Shown here one piece after another: positions 5,696-5,732 of a stretch of DNA of 5,732 bases (its first letter is position 1; every line of letters starts with the position of its first letter). Made by a program: the position numbers and the translations under genes. The notes under the pieces are model-generated. The model made no database searches. It worked only from the letters and a program-made list of their open reading frames with translations, and was not told where the DNA came from. Source of the stretch: an uncultured Ruaniaceae bacterium. GTDB lineage: Bacteria > Actinomycetota > Actinomycetes > Actinomycetales > Beutenbergiaceae. The stretch is taken from assembly GCA_938004115.1 (NCBI GenBank), contig CALKWS010000170.1, positions 1 to 5,732 of the forward strand, given 5' to 3'.

Positions 5696-5732
5696 TCAGG
5701 GGGCGGGCAGGTGTGCGGTCAGGTGTGGGCCG
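5696..5732 (-). CDS. Possible 3' end of xseA (exonuclease VII large subunit)
   Basis: On the minus strand one frame reads GPHLTAHLPAP followed by TGA (5698-5696), right before xseB. xseA normally lies directly upstream of xseB, and this is where its end should be. Eleven residues are far too few to recognise the protein, so the identity comes from gene order alone. Confidence 0.35.
   Translation of the reverse strand, partial: GPHLTAHLPAP

Overview
The window is compact, very G+C-rich DNA with strong G/C third-position preference, GTG/TTG starts and stop/start overlaps. Together with the gene families this points to a high-GC actinomycete (Actinomycetota), probably in or near the Micrococcales. 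That placement is inferred from composition and gene content only.

Layout. (1) At 1-597 (+) lies the C-terminal ATPase part of a PhoH-family protein; its start is outside the window. (2) A 99-base gap at 598-696 carries a small inverted repeat around a GATAAT hexamer and then a striking near-perfect 24-bp palindrome that runs up to the next start codon. (3) At 697-2247 (+) is an XRE-type helix-turn-helix domain fused to a full-length MurA-like UDP-GlcNAc enolpyruvyl transferase domain. (4) After 28 bases, the convergent minus-strand block begins. In transcription order it is: a possible xseA tail (5732-5696), xseB (exonuclease VII small subunit), a PfkB-family sugar kinase, a beta-class carbonic anhydrase, and then, after 77 bases, a DadA-like FAD-dependent D-amino-acid dehydrogenase.

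How the parts relate. xseB, the kinase and the carbonic anhydrase are joined by 4-base stop/start overlaps (GTGA, then ATGA), so they almost certainly share one transcript and are translationally coupled, although their biochemistry is unrelated. The dehydrogenase may be read through from that operon or have its own promoter. The HTH-MurA gene looks like a single-gene unit that could regulate itself, because its own DNA-binding domain sits just downstream of an isolated palindromic operator candidate.

The most interesting item is this enzyme-regulator fusion with its putative operator: most catalytic residues of MurA are retained, but the usual PDRIETGT signature is altered. The rest of the window looks like ordinary chromosome. 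I see no mobile element, CRISPR array, tRNA or rRNA.
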